From assembly GCF_017491605.1 (NCBI RefSeq), contig NZ_JAFGYY010000012.1:1-64000 (forward strand): a DNA stretch of 64,000 nt. The letters are read 5' to 3'. Position 1 is the first letter of the stretch. Every line of letters starts with the position of its first letter. The position numbers and the translations under genes were made by a program. Positions 39,629 through 48,601 of this stretch are shown here, piece by piece. Source of the stretch: Pseudomonas sp. 30_B. Lineage in GTDB: Bacteria; Pseudomonadota; Gammaproteobacteria; Pseudomonadales; Pseudomonadaceae. The notes below the pieces were generated by a model, which was not told the origin of the DNA, ran no database searches, and was given only the letters and a program-made list of their open reading frames with translations.

Positions 39629-40825
39629 TCAGCCGGCAACCGACACTTCACTTCGCCTCGCTTTGCGGACCGCCAGTACAAGGTGGGCGAAAAGGCCAAC
39701 GATCAATCCCCAGAAGGCTGCCGAGAGGCCGAGGAACGACATGCCCGATGCGGTCACCAGGAAGGTGATCAGAGCGGCCTCGCGGTCCTGGGGGCTGCCC
39801 ATCGCGCCGCTCAACGCTCCCCCGATCGCGCCCAGAAGGGCCAGGCCAGCGAGAGCTGCGATCAGTTCATGGGGGAAGGCGCTGAAGAGAGACACCAGCG
39901 TCGCGCCGAAGAGTCCCAGAAGCAGATAGGCGACGCCTCCCGCTACGCCGGCTACGTAGCGGCGGGAAGGATCTTCATGGGCCTCCCGGCCGGTGCAGAT
40001 CGCCGCCGTGATTGCCGAGAGCGTCAGCCCGTGGCAACCGAACGGCGCCAACAGGAGCGTGCCCAGGGCGCTGCTGGCGAGCAGCGGCCGGGCAGGCGTC
40101 TGGTAGCCGTCATTGCGCAACACCGCGATGCCGGGAACGAATTGTCCGGTAAGGGCGACCACCACGAGCGGCAAGGCAATATTCAATATCGCCTGGAGGC
40201 TGAACGCCGGGCTTATCCACTGCGGTGTCGCCAGGCCTATGACCAGGGCGGATGCGTGCAGATCCCCCGTTGCGATTGCGGTCGTGCAACCCACTACAAG
40301 AACCAGGGCAACGGCGTATCTCGGCGCGAGGCGCCTGCCCAGAAGGTAGGCAATGAGCATCGCCAGAACCAGCACGGGTTTGGCCTGAAGAGACACGAAC
40401 AGCTGGGTCCCGAAGCTGAACAGAATGCCGGCGAGCATGGCCGCGGATATCGCTGGCGGGAGCTTGCCGACGATACGATCGAATGCACCGGAAACGCCGA
40501 CCAGGAAGATGATCAGGCCGGAAACCAGATAGGCGCCGATGGCCTCGTTCAGGGTGACGTGGGGCAGCAGCGTGACGAGCAAGGCCGAACCCGGCGCCGA
40601 CCAGGCAATGATGATCGGTACCTTGTAGCGCAGGCTCAGCACGATCCCGAGGACGCCGCTGCCGATGGAAATGGCCCAGATCCAGGAGGACACCATGCTG
40701 TCGGGAAGCCCAGCGCTCTGTGCGGCCTGGAAGACGATCACCAGCGGACCGGCGTAGGAGATCAAGGTCGCTATCAGTCCCGCCACCACGGCGGAGACGG
40801 ACAGGTGGCGGATGAGGTCTTTCAT
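39629..40825 (-). CDS. benE: BenE-family benzoate/H+ symporter
   Basis: 398-aa transporter with about 12 membrane segments and BenE features: AGLIATLISYAGPLVIVFQAAQSAGL at the start, AWSAPGSALLVTLLP, and the late APFGCHGLTLSAITAAICTG. The family imports benzoate with protons. No benzoate-degradation genes are nearby, so it may act on another aromatic acid or work with ben genes elsewhere. GTGGAG precedes the ATG. The MFS gene upstream on the same strand ends 57 bp away. Confidence 0.9.
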   Translation of the reverse strand: MKDLIRHLSVSAVVAGLIATLISYAGPLVIVFQAAQSAGLPDSMVSSWIWAISIGSGVLGIVLSLRYKVPIIIAWSAPGSALLVTLLPHVTLNEAIGAYLVSGLIIFLVGVSGAFDRIVGKLPPAISAAMLAGILFSFGTQLFVSLQAKPVLVLAMLIAYLLGRRLAPRYAVALVLVVGCTTAIATGDLHASALVIGLATPQWISPAFSLQAILNIALPLVVVALTGQFVPGIAVLRNDGYQTPARPLLASSALGTLLLAPFGCHGLTLSAITAAICTGREAHEDPSRRYVAGVAGGVAYLLLGLFGATLVSLFSAFPHELIAALAGLALLGAIGGALSGAMGSPQDREAALITFLVTASGMSFLGLSAAFWGLIVGLFAHLVLAVRKARRSEVSVAG

Positions 40826-40882
40826 GGCACTCCACAGGCTGGTTTTGCATAAACGCCATAAGCGCTTTCGATTCGGCTGTTT

Positions 40883-42034
40883 TCAGCCTTCCGAGGCGGA
40901 CCTTCGTACGGATACTCCGGCGGCGCATTTCAGGCCAAACCCGGTGATAACTGCCAGGCCGGACGTCAGGAAGATCGCCTCATGATCGGTTCGTTGCAAG
41001 AGCACCGCGATCAGCGCGGGGGCGATGGTCGCCGCGCCGGACTGAACCACGCTCACCAACTGGGTGAGATTACCCCGAGGGTCGTTGGTGCTGATCGAGG
41101 ACATGTAATAGGTCAGGGCCAGGACCCAGCCAAAGTTCATCAGGAACAGTGCGGCGCAAAGCTGTCTGCCCGTACTGGTATAGCCGTCCAGCATGATGAT
41201 GGACGCCAGGACCAGCAACGAGCCCAGGCCGATCATCGGCCCACGGCTGACCCGTCCGCCCAGCAGGCTCGGCAGGGCGGCACCGGGCAGTCCACCCAGC
41301 ACGCCAAGGCCGAAGGCCCAGCCAATGTCGATGGCGCCGATGCCGCGCTCCCGGCCCAGCTGATCGATGAATCCCCAGATGCAGTAGATCGCCAGCTGCA
41401 GGCAGAGCATGCCGAGCAGGGCGAAGCGGCCAATGCGTGCCGAACCGACGCCCGACCCCGGGTTCCTGGCCGGCCCCTCGCTGCGCAGCTGCGCCGGAAT
41501 GGCCAGGCAGACCAGGGCGATCAGTACGAACCAGATGCCGATGGAGGCGAGCGCCAGGCTGTCGCCGACAGCGACGGCGAGCACCGGCAGGTTGGCGGCG
41601 AACGCTGCAAACACCAGGGTTTGCAGGAGCAGGGTGAGGCCGTAGGAGCGATCCTGGCCGGGCAGGCGACCCAGCGCATTGATGGCACCGGCATAGAGCA
41701 GGCCGGCGCCGACGCCGCAGGCGCAACGGCAGGCCAGCAAGGCGGCGAAGCCATCCAGCGTAGCGCTGGTGATGTTGAAGGCGGCGGTGGCGAGCGCCGC
41801 GCAGAGGTAGAGGCCGCGCCCGCCGATACGGCGTTCTACCGCAGGCAGCAGCAAGGTTCCGAGCAGTATGCCGGCCATGTCACTGGAGAGGAGCCAGCCC
41901 TGTTGGCTGAGGTCCAGGGAGAGGCGTTCGCTGAACAGGCCGATGAGAATCGGCTGGACCCCGATGACGATGAGCGCGGTGGCGGCGATGTAGATCAGAG
42001 TGGCACGCAGGCCCCGGGTGTTGTTGTTATGCAT
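40883..42034 (-). CDS. MFS transporter
   Basis: 383-aa major facilitator protein with about 12 membrane segments and the early motif GWLLSSDMAGILLGTLLLPAVERRIGGRGLYL, which includes a loop 2-3 element. The substrate is not deducible. It is the last gene of a minus-strand run, porin (46256) - binding protein - amidohydrolase - MFS, with 57 bp between the amidohydrolase stop and its start. It may import the substrate or export a product of the amidohydrolase. Confidence 0.88.
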   Translation of the reverse strand: MHNNNTRGLRATLIYIAATALIVIGVQPILIGLFSERLSLDLSQQGWLLSSDMAGILLGTLLLPAVERRIGGRGLYLCAALATAAFNITSATLDGFAALLACRCACGVGAGLLYAGAINALGRLPGQDRSYGLTLLLQTLVFAAFAANLPVLAVAVGDSLALASIGIWFVLIALVCLAIPAQLRSEGPARNPGSGVGSARIGRFALLGMLCLQLAIYCIWGFIDQLGRERGIGAIDIGWAFGLGVLGGLPGAALPSLLGGRVSRGPMIGLGSLLVLASIIMLDGYTSTGRQLCAALFLMNFGWVLALTYYMSSISTNDPRGNLTQLVSVVQSGAATIAPALIAVLLQRTDHEAIFLTSGLAVITGFGLKCAAGVSVRRSASEG

Positions 42035-42091
42035 GGTCGATTCTCACCGGAGGAGGTGGGCGCGGCTGTCTCTCGCCGCGCCCATGCGGGG

Positions 42092-43783
42092 TCAGGCTTT
42101 GCCAGTGGTGCCGGCGTCGTGGGTAATCTGGCCGTTCATCAGGGTCAGGGCCACCTCGGTCTTGCCGATCTGGTAGCGCTCCAGCTCGAACAGGTCCTGT
42201 TCCATGACGATGATGTCGGCACGTTTGCCGACGCTGATGGAGCCGAGCTCCTTCTCCAGGCCCAGCTGGTAGGCGCCGTTGAGGGTATAGGCGGCGATCA
42301 GTTGGGGGATGCTCAGGCGCTCGTTGCCGTCGGGCATCACCGGTGCGTTCGGTTCGCCGGCCAACTGGCGGGTGTGGCCCGACTCGATGTGTTCCACCGG
42401 GCGGTGCTGGCAGCGACACTGGCAGGCCAGGCCGTCCATGCCGATGGAGACGGTCACGCCCTGGTCGATGAAGGTCCGGAACTTGTACATTGAGGCCCAG
42501 CGCTCGTAGCCGTAGGACTTCTGGATGGCTTCGGCGTAGGCGTCGACGACACCCCATTGCAGCTGGGTATTGGCCATGACGCCGATGCGGCGGAAGCGCG
42601 GGATGTCGTCCGGGTGGGTGAGGAAGGCGTGGGTGATGACGTGGCGGCGGTCGCGCGGCGGGTTGGCGGCGTAGGTGCGCTCGAATACGTCCAGGGCCAT
42701 GCGCACGGCGCCGTCGCCCACGGCGTGGACCATCACGTCGATGCCATTGGCGTCCGCCTTGCGCACGTGGCGTTCGAACACTTCCTCGGGCATCACGGTC
42801 GAGCCGCAGCTGTGCGGCTTGTCGCAATAGGGCTCCAGCAGGAAGGCAGTGTGGTTCATCTCGGTGCCGTCGAGCATCAGCTTCAGCGCCTGTGCCTTGA
42901 CCAGCGGCGAGTCATATCGGGCGCGCAGGTCCTGCAGGGTTGCCACGGGATCGCTCTCGGTGCCCATGTCGATGAAGCTGCCGACCACGCGCAGCTTCAG
43001 GCGCTCCTCGCGCTCCAGTTGCTGCAGCGTTTCGTAGAGCAGGGTCTGGTCGCCGCTCGGGTCGAGGAAGCCGGCGTCGAATACCGTGGTGATGCCGGCG
43101 GCCACCAGCTTCTCCTGCCACAGGGCGATGGAGCGCAGGTACAGGTCGATGCCCACGGGCAGGTAACCGGCGTCGCTCAGGCGCTGCATCAACAGCGAGT
43201 AGGCGGCGCCGTCGACGATCACCCCGGTGGGTTCACCGGTGACGGCGTCCTTCTCGAACCAGCTGGCGCCTTCTTCCACCGGCGGGGTGTCGCGGTCGAT
43301 GCCGGCAATCTCCAGGGCGCAGCTGTTGACCCACATGGTGTGGTAGTCGGTGGAGAGCAGGCACACCGGCTTGTCGGCGCAGATCGCGTCGAGGGTCTCG
43401 CGGCGCAGCAGTTCGACGGGCATCAGGGCCTGGATCCAGCCCATGCCGGTGATGGCCTTTTCCTCGGGGTGGGTGTCGACGTAGCGCTTGAGCATCGCCA
43501 GGACTTCGTTCGGGTCTTCGTGGTTGACGAAGGCCTGGTGGGCGAAGGCGGTGGTGCAGAAATGCCAGTGGGACTCGACGAAGCCCGGCAGCACCAGTTT
43601 GCCGCCGGCGTCGATCAGGCGGGTGGCCGGCCCGCGGTGGGCCATGACGCTCAGTTCGTCACCGACGTCGAGGATGCGCTCGCCGCGCACGGCCACCGTG
43701 CTGGCCCAGGGCAAGTGCGGGTCGACGGTGTAGATGCGGGCGTTGTGGATGATCAGGTCGGCATAAGTGGCTTCGGCGGTCAT
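42092..43783 (-). CDS. YtcJ-type metal-dependent amidohydrolase
   Basis: 563-aa amidohydrolase-3 family enzyme. It starts with DLIIHNARIYTVDPHLPWASTVAVRGERI; the metal-binding HxH is in GGKLVLPGFVESHWHF; later metal/His elements include VMVHAVGDGAVR and VITHAFLTHPDD; and it ends with the typical GKRADIIVMEQDLFE. The family hydrolyses amide or related C-N bonds, and its substrates are mostly unknown. A Cys-rich stretch (LACQCRCQHRPVEH) near residue 450 is unusual. It lies between an amine-binding protein gene and an MFS gene in one operon, suggesting a role in using an N-acyl amine. Confidence 0.9.
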   Translation of the reverse strand: MTAEATYADLIIHNARIYTVDPHLPWASTVAVRGERILDVGDELSVMAHRGPATRLIDAGGKLVLPGFVESHWHFCTTAFAHQAFVNHEDPNEVLAMLKRYVDTHPEEKAITGMGWIQALMPVELLRRETLDAICADKPVCLLSTDYHTMWVNSCALEIAGIDRDTPPVEEGASWFEKDAVTGEPTGVIVDGAAYSLLMQRLSDAGYLPVGIDLYLRSIALWQEKLVAAGITTVFDAGFLDPSGDQTLLYETLQQLEREERLKLRVVGSFIDMGTESDPVATLQDLRARYDSPLVKAQALKLMLDGTEMNHTAFLLEPYCDKPHSCGSTVMPEEVFERHVRKADANGIDVMVHAVGDGAVRMALDVFERTYAANPPRDRRHVITHAFLTHPDDIPRFRRIGVMANTQLQWGVVDAYAEAIQKSYGYERWASMYKFRTFIDQGVTVSIGMDGLACQCRCQHRPVEHIESGHTRQLAGEPNAPVMPDGNERLSIPQLIAAYTLNGAYQLGLEKELGSISVGKRADIIVMEQDLFELERYQIGKTEVALTLMNGQITHDAGTTGKA

Positions 43784-43826
43784 GGCGTTCTCGCTTGCAG
43801 GGTGGATCGAAAGGGATGCGGCGGCG

Positions 43827-44909
43827 TCATACGCCGGTGCGGATGGCGTTCCAGGTGCGCGTGCGGACGCGCTCGGTGCGCATCGGCAGGGGCTTGATCG
43901 GGTAGAGCAGCGGCTGGCGCTCGACCGGCACGTACATGTTCGGGTTCTCGCGGATGGGCGCGTCGACCAGGGGCGTGGCGTCCTTGTTGGGATTGGGGTA
44001 GCCCACGGCGTTGCTGGCCTTGGCGATCACGTCCGGGCGCAGGATGAAGTCGATGAAGGCGTGGGCCTCTTCGGTGTGCGCGCCCCGGGGGATGACCATC
44101 ACGTCCGACCACATCGGCACGCCCTCGCGGGGGATCATCATGTTCAGGTGCACGCCCTTGCCGGCCTGGGCTGCCAGTTTCTCGGCCAGGGCGAAGCCGC
44201 CGGACCAGCCCACCGACACGCAGGTATCGCCGTTGGCCAGGTCCATCGAGAAGCGCGAGGAGTTGAAGTAGGCGATGTGCGGGCGAACCTTGAGCATCAG
44301 TGCCTGGGCTTTCTTGTAGTCGTCCGGGTTGCTGGAGTTCGGGTCCAGGCCCAGGTAGCGCATGGCGATCGGCAGGATCTCGTCCGGGGCATCGATGAAG
44401 CCCACGCCGCAGGCGGCCAGGCGGCTGATGTTGTGCTCGTCGAAGATCAGGTCCCAGCTGTCCAGACGGGCGTCGGCACCGAGCACCTGGCGCACCTTGT
44501 CGACGTTGTAGCCAATCAGCGTGGTGCCCCACATGTAGGGCACCGCGTACTGGTTGCCCGGATCGCCGGCCGTGGCGATCTTGCCCATGAAGTCGCTGTC
44601 CAGGTGGCTCAGGTTGGGCAACCGCGCCTTGTCCAGCGGCTGGATGGCGCCGGCTTCGATCAGCTTGTGCAGGTTGGAGGTGCTGGGGAAGACCACGTCG
44701 TAGCCGGAGTTCCCGGTGAGCAACTTGGTCTGCAGCATGTCGATGGAATCGAAGGTGTCGTAGATGGGCCGGATGCCGGTTTCCTTCTGGAACTGCTGCA
44801 GCACTTCCGGCGGCAGGTATTCGATCCAGTTGTAGATGCGCACGGTGCGCTCCTCGGCCTGGACCAGACAGCAGCACAGCGACAACAGGGTAGCGAGCAG
44901 GGCTTTCAT
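43827..44909 (-). CDS. Polyamine-type periplasmic binding protein (PotF/SpuD-like), orphan
   Basis: 360-aa periplasmic protein with signal peptide (MKALLATLLSLCCCLVQAEE) and the PotD/PotF fold: VRIYNWIEYLPPEVLQQFQKETG, GYDVVFPSTSNLHKLI, NQYAVPYMWGTTLIGYNVDKV, GVGFIDAPDEILPIAMRYLG. It should bind putrescine, spermidine or a related amine. No ABC ATPase or permease genes accompany it, so it either feeds a transporter encoded elsewhere or acts as a sensor. It follows the porin gene by 21 bp. It is a paralogue of the binding protein at 47416. Confidence 0.92.
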   Translation of the reverse strand: MKALLATLLSLCCCLVQAEERTVRIYNWIEYLPPEVLQQFQKETGIRPIYDTFDSIDMLQTKLLTGNSGYDVVFPSTSNLHKLIEAGAIQPLDKARLPNLSHLDSDFMGKIATAGDPGNQYAVPYMWGTTLIGYNVDKVRQVLGADARLDSWDLIFDEHNISRLAACGVGFIDAPDEILPIAMRYLGLDPNSSNPDDYKKAQALMLKVRPHIAYFNSSRFSMDLANGDTCVSVGWSGGFALAEKLAAQAGKGVHLNMMIPREGVPMWSDVMVIPRGAHTEEAHAFIDFILRPDVIAKASNAVGYPNPNKDATPLVDAPIRENPNMYVPVERQPLLYPIKPLPMRTERVRTRTWNAIRTGV

Positions 44910-44930
44910 GGGGCTTCTCCGTAGGAGGGC

Positions 44931-46256
44931 TCAGTAGCGGTAGGTGACGTACATCTCGAGGGTGCGGAAATCATCGTTGCCGAACAGCTCGCGCGCTGCG
45001 CCCAGGGGCTGGGCCCAGTTATAGGAGAGCGAGGTGTAGATGGCCGGCGTCGGTGTCCAGTCGAGGAACACCACGTTCTCGTTGGCAAAGCGCCGGTCGC
45101 TGACCGGGATGCCGTTGAAGACCTTCTCGTCGAGGCTGAAGCGGTAGTGGATGCCACCCAGGCTGAGGGTCGGCGCGACGTGGGTGCGCAGGGTCCACTG
45201 GTCGACGCGCTCGTTGCTGTTGTAGAGCATGTAGTTGCCGACGATGTCGCCCAGCAGCCAGGTGCTCCAGTCGATGAAGCCCTTGCTCAGCGGGTCCCAG
45301 TTCTTCTGGGTGTTGTCGCTGGGGTCGTCGTCGCCGGAGAAGCGTGCGTGCCGGTAGCTCAGCAGCGGCTGCAGGGGCAGGGCGGGGAGGGCGTAGTCGG
45401 CCTGGGCGTACCAGGCGCTGGCGTCGTAGTCGATGCCCGAACCGTTGCCGCGTTCGATGGCGTATTCGCCATGCAGGGTCAGGTCGTCGATCCCGGGCAC
45501 CTTGCCCTGCAGCGCGCGTAGGTTGTAGACCTGCATGCCGTCGCGCGGCTGGAGCTGGTTGGCTTGCCGATCCAGCGAGTTCACCCGCATGGCCATGGCA
45601 CCCAGGGTCACCGCGCCGCCGGCCGCGTAGTCGAGGTTCACCCCGTCCATGCGGAAGTCGCCCAGGTGGTCGTCGGTGCGCAGGCTGAAAGCCTGGGCGC
45701 TGACTTCGTCATGGCCGAAGGCGAGGATCGCCGAGTCGCGGAACGCCGTACGCGGGCCCAGCCAGTAGGCGCCATCGTCGTGCATGTCGAGATCGCCGTC
45801 CATGACGATGAATCCGGTGCCGACCATAAAGTTCTGCCGTCCGCCGCTGAGCTTCCATTCGCCGTGCTGCACACCGGCCCAGGCCTCTTCCACGCCGGTC
45901 CGCCCGTCGTTGCCGCGGGTGTAGCCGCCGGCGTCGCCGTCGCCCCAGGTGCCGGCGGCCAGCACCGAACCGCCGGCCAGCAGACGGGTGTCCGGATCCA
46001 ACGCGTAGCCCAGGGTCAACCCGGGCTTGACGTAGGCCTCCTGCCAGTCGGCCTTCTCCCCGGTATTACGACCGTCGCGCAGGTCGATGCGGCCGAGACC
46101 GAAGTTGACGTTGCGGGCGGCGATGTTGGCGGCGCCGGCGCCGAGGGTGAGTTCCCCGCTGAGGTCGCCGGCGTCGAAAGCGTAGCCGGCCCAGGTGGGC
46201 GTGCTGGCCATGGCGCCGAGCGCCAATAGCGTCCAGGTGTGCCTGGATCTGGTCAT
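44931..46256 (-). CDS. Outer-membrane beta-barrel channel (alginate-export/porin-like)
   Basis: 441-aa protein with signal peptide (TWTLLALGAMASTPTWAG), alternating beta-strand pattern throughout and a C-terminal strand ending in aromatic residues (TLEMYVTYRY) as in outer-membrane barrels. It resembles porin-like proteins found beside polyamine-binding proteins in pseudomonads. The start at 46256 has GGAG upstream; a longer frame reaching 46382 lacks a signal and is rejected. It is the first gene of the operon porin - binding protein - amidohydrolase - MFS and is divergent from a TetR regulator. Confidence 0.85.
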   Translation of the reverse strand: MTRSRHTWTLLALGAMASTPTWAGYAFDAGDLSGELTLGAGAANIAARNVNFGLGRIDLRDGRNTGEKADWQEAYVKPGLTLGYALDPDTRLLAGGSVLAAGTWGDGDAGGYTRGNDGRTGVEEAWAGVQHGEWKLSGGRQNFMVGTGFIVMDGDLDMHDDGAYWLGPRTAFRDSAILAFGHDEVSAQAFSLRTDDHLGDFRMDGVNLDYAAGGAVTLGAMAMRVNSLDRQANQLQPRDGMQVYNLRALQGKVPGIDDLTLHGEYAIERGNGSGIDYDASAWYAQADYALPALPLQPLLSYRHARFSGDDDPSDNTQKNWDPLSKGFIDWSTWLLGDIVGNYMLYNSNERVDQWTLRTHVAPTLSLGGIHYRFSLDEKVFNGIPVSDRRFANENVVFLDWTPTPAIYTSLSYNWAQPLGAARELFGNDDFRTLEMYVTYRY

Positions 46257-46427
46257 TCTGCTGCTCCGTTGTCGTTGTACTTGTTTGTGGGCAGTGCGGT
46301 GGTACCTGGCGACGGGCAAGACGAGGCCCTGACCCGAGCGCCTGGGGTCTTCGAAGGCTTGTTTTCTGGAGGTATGGGGCACGTACCCGATCCGGATGGC
46401 GGAGAGGACGCGGCGGTGTATTTTTTA

Positions 46428-46466
46428 ATCGGTAAAAAACTTTAGTCAATAAAATTTTTATCCGAT
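46428..46466. promoter_or_regulatory. AT-rich divergent promoter/operator between porin operon and TetR gene
   Basis: Inverted repeat ATCGGTAAAAA (46428-46438) / TTTTTATCCGAT (46455-46466), differing by a one-base insertion. On the minus strand a -35-like TTGACT lies between the arms, with an AT-rich -10 region about 17 bp downstream. This is a good candidate operator for the TetR protein, placed to block transcription of the porin operon. Confidence 0.55.
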
Positions 46467-46520
46467 GCAAGTTCGGCTATGCTGCCGGCTCATCAACCAA
46501 TATCCGTACGAGGAGCGTCC

Positions 46521-47147
46521 GTGAGCGGATTGCGTGAGCAGCAGAAGGCCCGGCGCCGCGAGACCATCAGCCGCACAGCCCTCGGGTTGTTCGAGAGCCA
46601 GGGCTACCAGGCCACCACCATGGAACAGATCGCCCGACAGGCGGCGGTTTCGGTGCCCACGGTGTTCGCTTATTTCGGCAGCAAGCAGGAAATTCTTCTG
46701 GAAAAGCTGCGCGAGGCCGATCACCGCGCCATCGCCGAGGCACGCCAGCGTGCGCCGGAGTTCGCCGATCCGCTGGACACCATCTGCTATTTCGAGCAAC
46801 GCCTGACCGAGTACGCCTTCGAGGTGCTTCCGCCGCCGCTGTGGCGGGAGATCCTGCCGCCGCTGCTGCCCTTGCTGGGCGGGGATCAACGCAAGTTGCC
46901 GGAGGCGTACAAGCGCAACAACGACGCCCTGGTCAGCGAGATGGCCTTGCTATTGGGCGACCTGCGCGACGCCGGCAAGCTGCGCGCCGATCTGGATGTG
47001 GAGTACGCCGCGTTCCTGCTCAACGACTACGGCCATCTGCAACTGTTGCGCCTGTGCAGCGACGATCAGCTTGACCTGGAAGCCCACCGTGCCGAGGTGC
47101 GGCGATCCACGGCGCTGATCCTCCGTGGCATGGCTGGCGGCTCCTGA
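46521..47147 (+). CDS. TetR-family transcriptional regulator
   Basis: 208-aa repressor with an N-terminal TetR helix-turn-helix (ISRTALGLFESQGYQATTMEQIARQAAVSVPTVFAYFGSKQEIL, about 18-60) and an all-helical ligand domain. It starts at GTG 46521, preceded by ACGAGGAG; longer in-frame starts lack a ribosome binding site. It is divergent from the porin-binding protein-amidohydrolase-MFS operon and probably represses it, and itself, through the inverted repeat at 46428-46466. Confidence 0.9.
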   Translation: MSGLREQQKARRRETISRTALGLFESQGYQATTMEQIARQAAVSVPTVFAYFGSKQEILLEKLREADHRAIAEARQRAPEFADPLDTICYFEQRLTEYAFEVLPPPLWREILPPLLPLLGGDQRKLPEAYKRNNDALVSEMALLLGDLRDAGKLRADLDVEYAAFLLNDYGHLQLLRLCSDDQLDLEAHRAEVRRSTALILRGMAGGS

Positions 47148-47296
47148 GCTGCGCCGTCCGTTACGAGCGTTGATGGGGACGAGTCCGTAAACCTGCTGGC
47201 GGGATTCATGAGCCGCCCGAAGGGCGCTGCTCACCGACCTGCCACCCGCTCCGGGAGAGACCGGTTCTCGGGCTTTCGTTGTGGCTGAGGTCATGA

Positions 47297-47321
47297 TTCG
47301 TCACTCCACATGAGTGACGAA
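47297..47321. repeat. Perfect 10-bp inverted repeat with 5-base loop
   Basis: TTCGTCACTC - CACAT - GAGTGACGAA, in the 268-bp gap between two convergent genes. There is no T-run, so it is either part of the terminator region or a protein-binding site. Confidence 0.5.
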
Positions 47322-47347
47322 CCAAGGTGCATCGCTCGCGGCTTCAG

Positions 47348-47392
47348 GGCCGCTTCCGGCCACTTTCCGCCTGCGGCAGGCAGGAAGCGGCC
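47348..47392. terminator. Probable bidirectional terminator hairpin
   Basis: Arms GGCCGCTTCC (47348-47357) and GGAAGCGGCC (47383-47392), with an inner CCTGC/GCAGG stem, then GGTTGATTTT. It is placed between the convergent TetR gene and the binding-protein gene. Confidence 0.5.
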
Positions 47393-47415
47393 GGTTGATT
47401 TTCTGCCAGGCCTGA

Positions 47416-48510
47416 TCAGGTGCCGGTCGTGACCTTGGTCCAGATGCGGGTACGCACTCGCTCGAGCCGCAGGGGCAGGGTTTCCAGCGGGTATAGCGTG
47501 CCCATGACCTCCTGGGACGGATAGAGCGCCGGGTTCTCGCGCAGTTGGGCATCGATCAGCGCGGTGGCGTCCTTGTTGCCGTTGGGATAGCCCACATGGT
47601 TGGAGTTCCTGGCGGTGATCTCCGGCCGCAGGATGTAGTCCATGAAGGCGTAGCCCTGCTGTGGATGCGGCGCATCCTTGAGCAGCACCATGTTTTCCAT
47701 CCAGACCGGCGCGCCTTCGCGGGGAATGTTGTAGTTGATCCTGATGCCGTTGTGGGCCCGCTCGGCGGTCTGCTGGGCGCTGTAGATCGAGCCACCCCAG
47801 CCGACGACGGCGCAGATGTCGCCGTTGGCCAGGTCGGAGGTGAATTTCGAGGAGTCGAAGTAGCGGATGTACGGGCGGATACTGCGCAGCAGGGCTTCGG
47901 CCTTCTCGTAGTCGGCGGGGTTCTTGCTGTTTGGCGGCAAGCCCAGGTAATGCAGGGCGATCGGGATGATCTCCACCGGCGCGTCGAGCATGGCGACTCC
48001 GCACTGGCTGAGCTTGCTAATGTTTTCCTGCTTGAAGATCAGGTCCCAGGAGTTCACCGGCGCGTCCTGCCCCAGCAGCTGGGTAACCTTGTCCACGTTG
48101 TAGCCGATGCCGGTAGTGCCCCACATGTAGGGGACCGCATAGCGATTGCCCGGGTCGTTCACCTGCAGTTTCGCGAGTACTTCGGGAGCCAGGCGCGGCC
48201 AGTTGCCCAGCTGCGAGCGGTCCAGTTCCTGCAGGACGCCGGCCTTGGCGAAGTTGGGGATCAGGTCGTCCGGGATGATGACCACGTCGTAGCCGCTACG
48301 CCCGGCCATCAGCTTGCTTTCCATGACCTCGGCGTCGTCGAAGACGTCCTGGACCAGCGTGGTCCCGGTGGCGGCCTTGAACTCCTTGGCCGTCTCCGGC
48401 GCGAGGAAGTCCGACCAGTTGTACAGGTGCACGGTCGGTTGCTCGGCATGGGCGGTGCCCAACGCGAGCAGGGATGTCAGGCCAAGCGAGAAAAGACGCG
48501 GGAATTTCAT
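47416..48510 (-). CDS. Polyamine-type periplasmic binding protein (PotF/SpuD-like), second orphan
   Basis: 364-aa binding protein with signal peptide (LFSLGLTSLLALGTAHAEQ) and the same family landmarks as the 43827 product: VHLYNWSDFLAPETAKEF, GYDVVIIPDDLIPNFAKAG, NRYAVPYMWGTTGIGYNVDKV, GVAMLDAPVEIIPIALHYLG. Again no ABC transporter genes are next to it. It is transcribed with the nitrilase-family hydrolase gene 91 bp upstream, so the bound ligand may be the hydrolase's substrate or product. Confidence 0.92.
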   Translation of the reverse strand: MKFPRLFSLGLTSLLALGTAHAEQPTVHLYNWSDFLAPETAKEFKAATGTTLVQDVFDDAEVMESKLMAGRSGYDVVIIPDDLIPNFAKAGVLQELDRSQLGNWPRLAPEVLAKLQVNDPGNRYAVPYMWGTTGIGYNVDKVTQLLGQDAPVNSWDLIFKQENISKLSQCGVAMLDAPVEIIPIALHYLGLPPNSKNPADYEKAEALLRSIRPYIRYFDSSKFTSDLANGDICAVVGWGGSIYSAQQTAERAHNGIRINYNIPREGAPVWMENMVLLKDAPHPQQGYAFMDYILRPEITARNSNHVGYPNGNKDATALIDAQLRENPALYPSQEVMGTLYPLETLPLRLERVRTRIWTKVTTGT

Positions 48511-48601
48511 CTGTGTGGCTCCTGGCTGGCCTGTTCCCTGGGGACGGCCAGCGGTCTGTTGTTATTGGCAGGCAGCGAAAGCGGATATGAATGTGCAGCG
48601 A

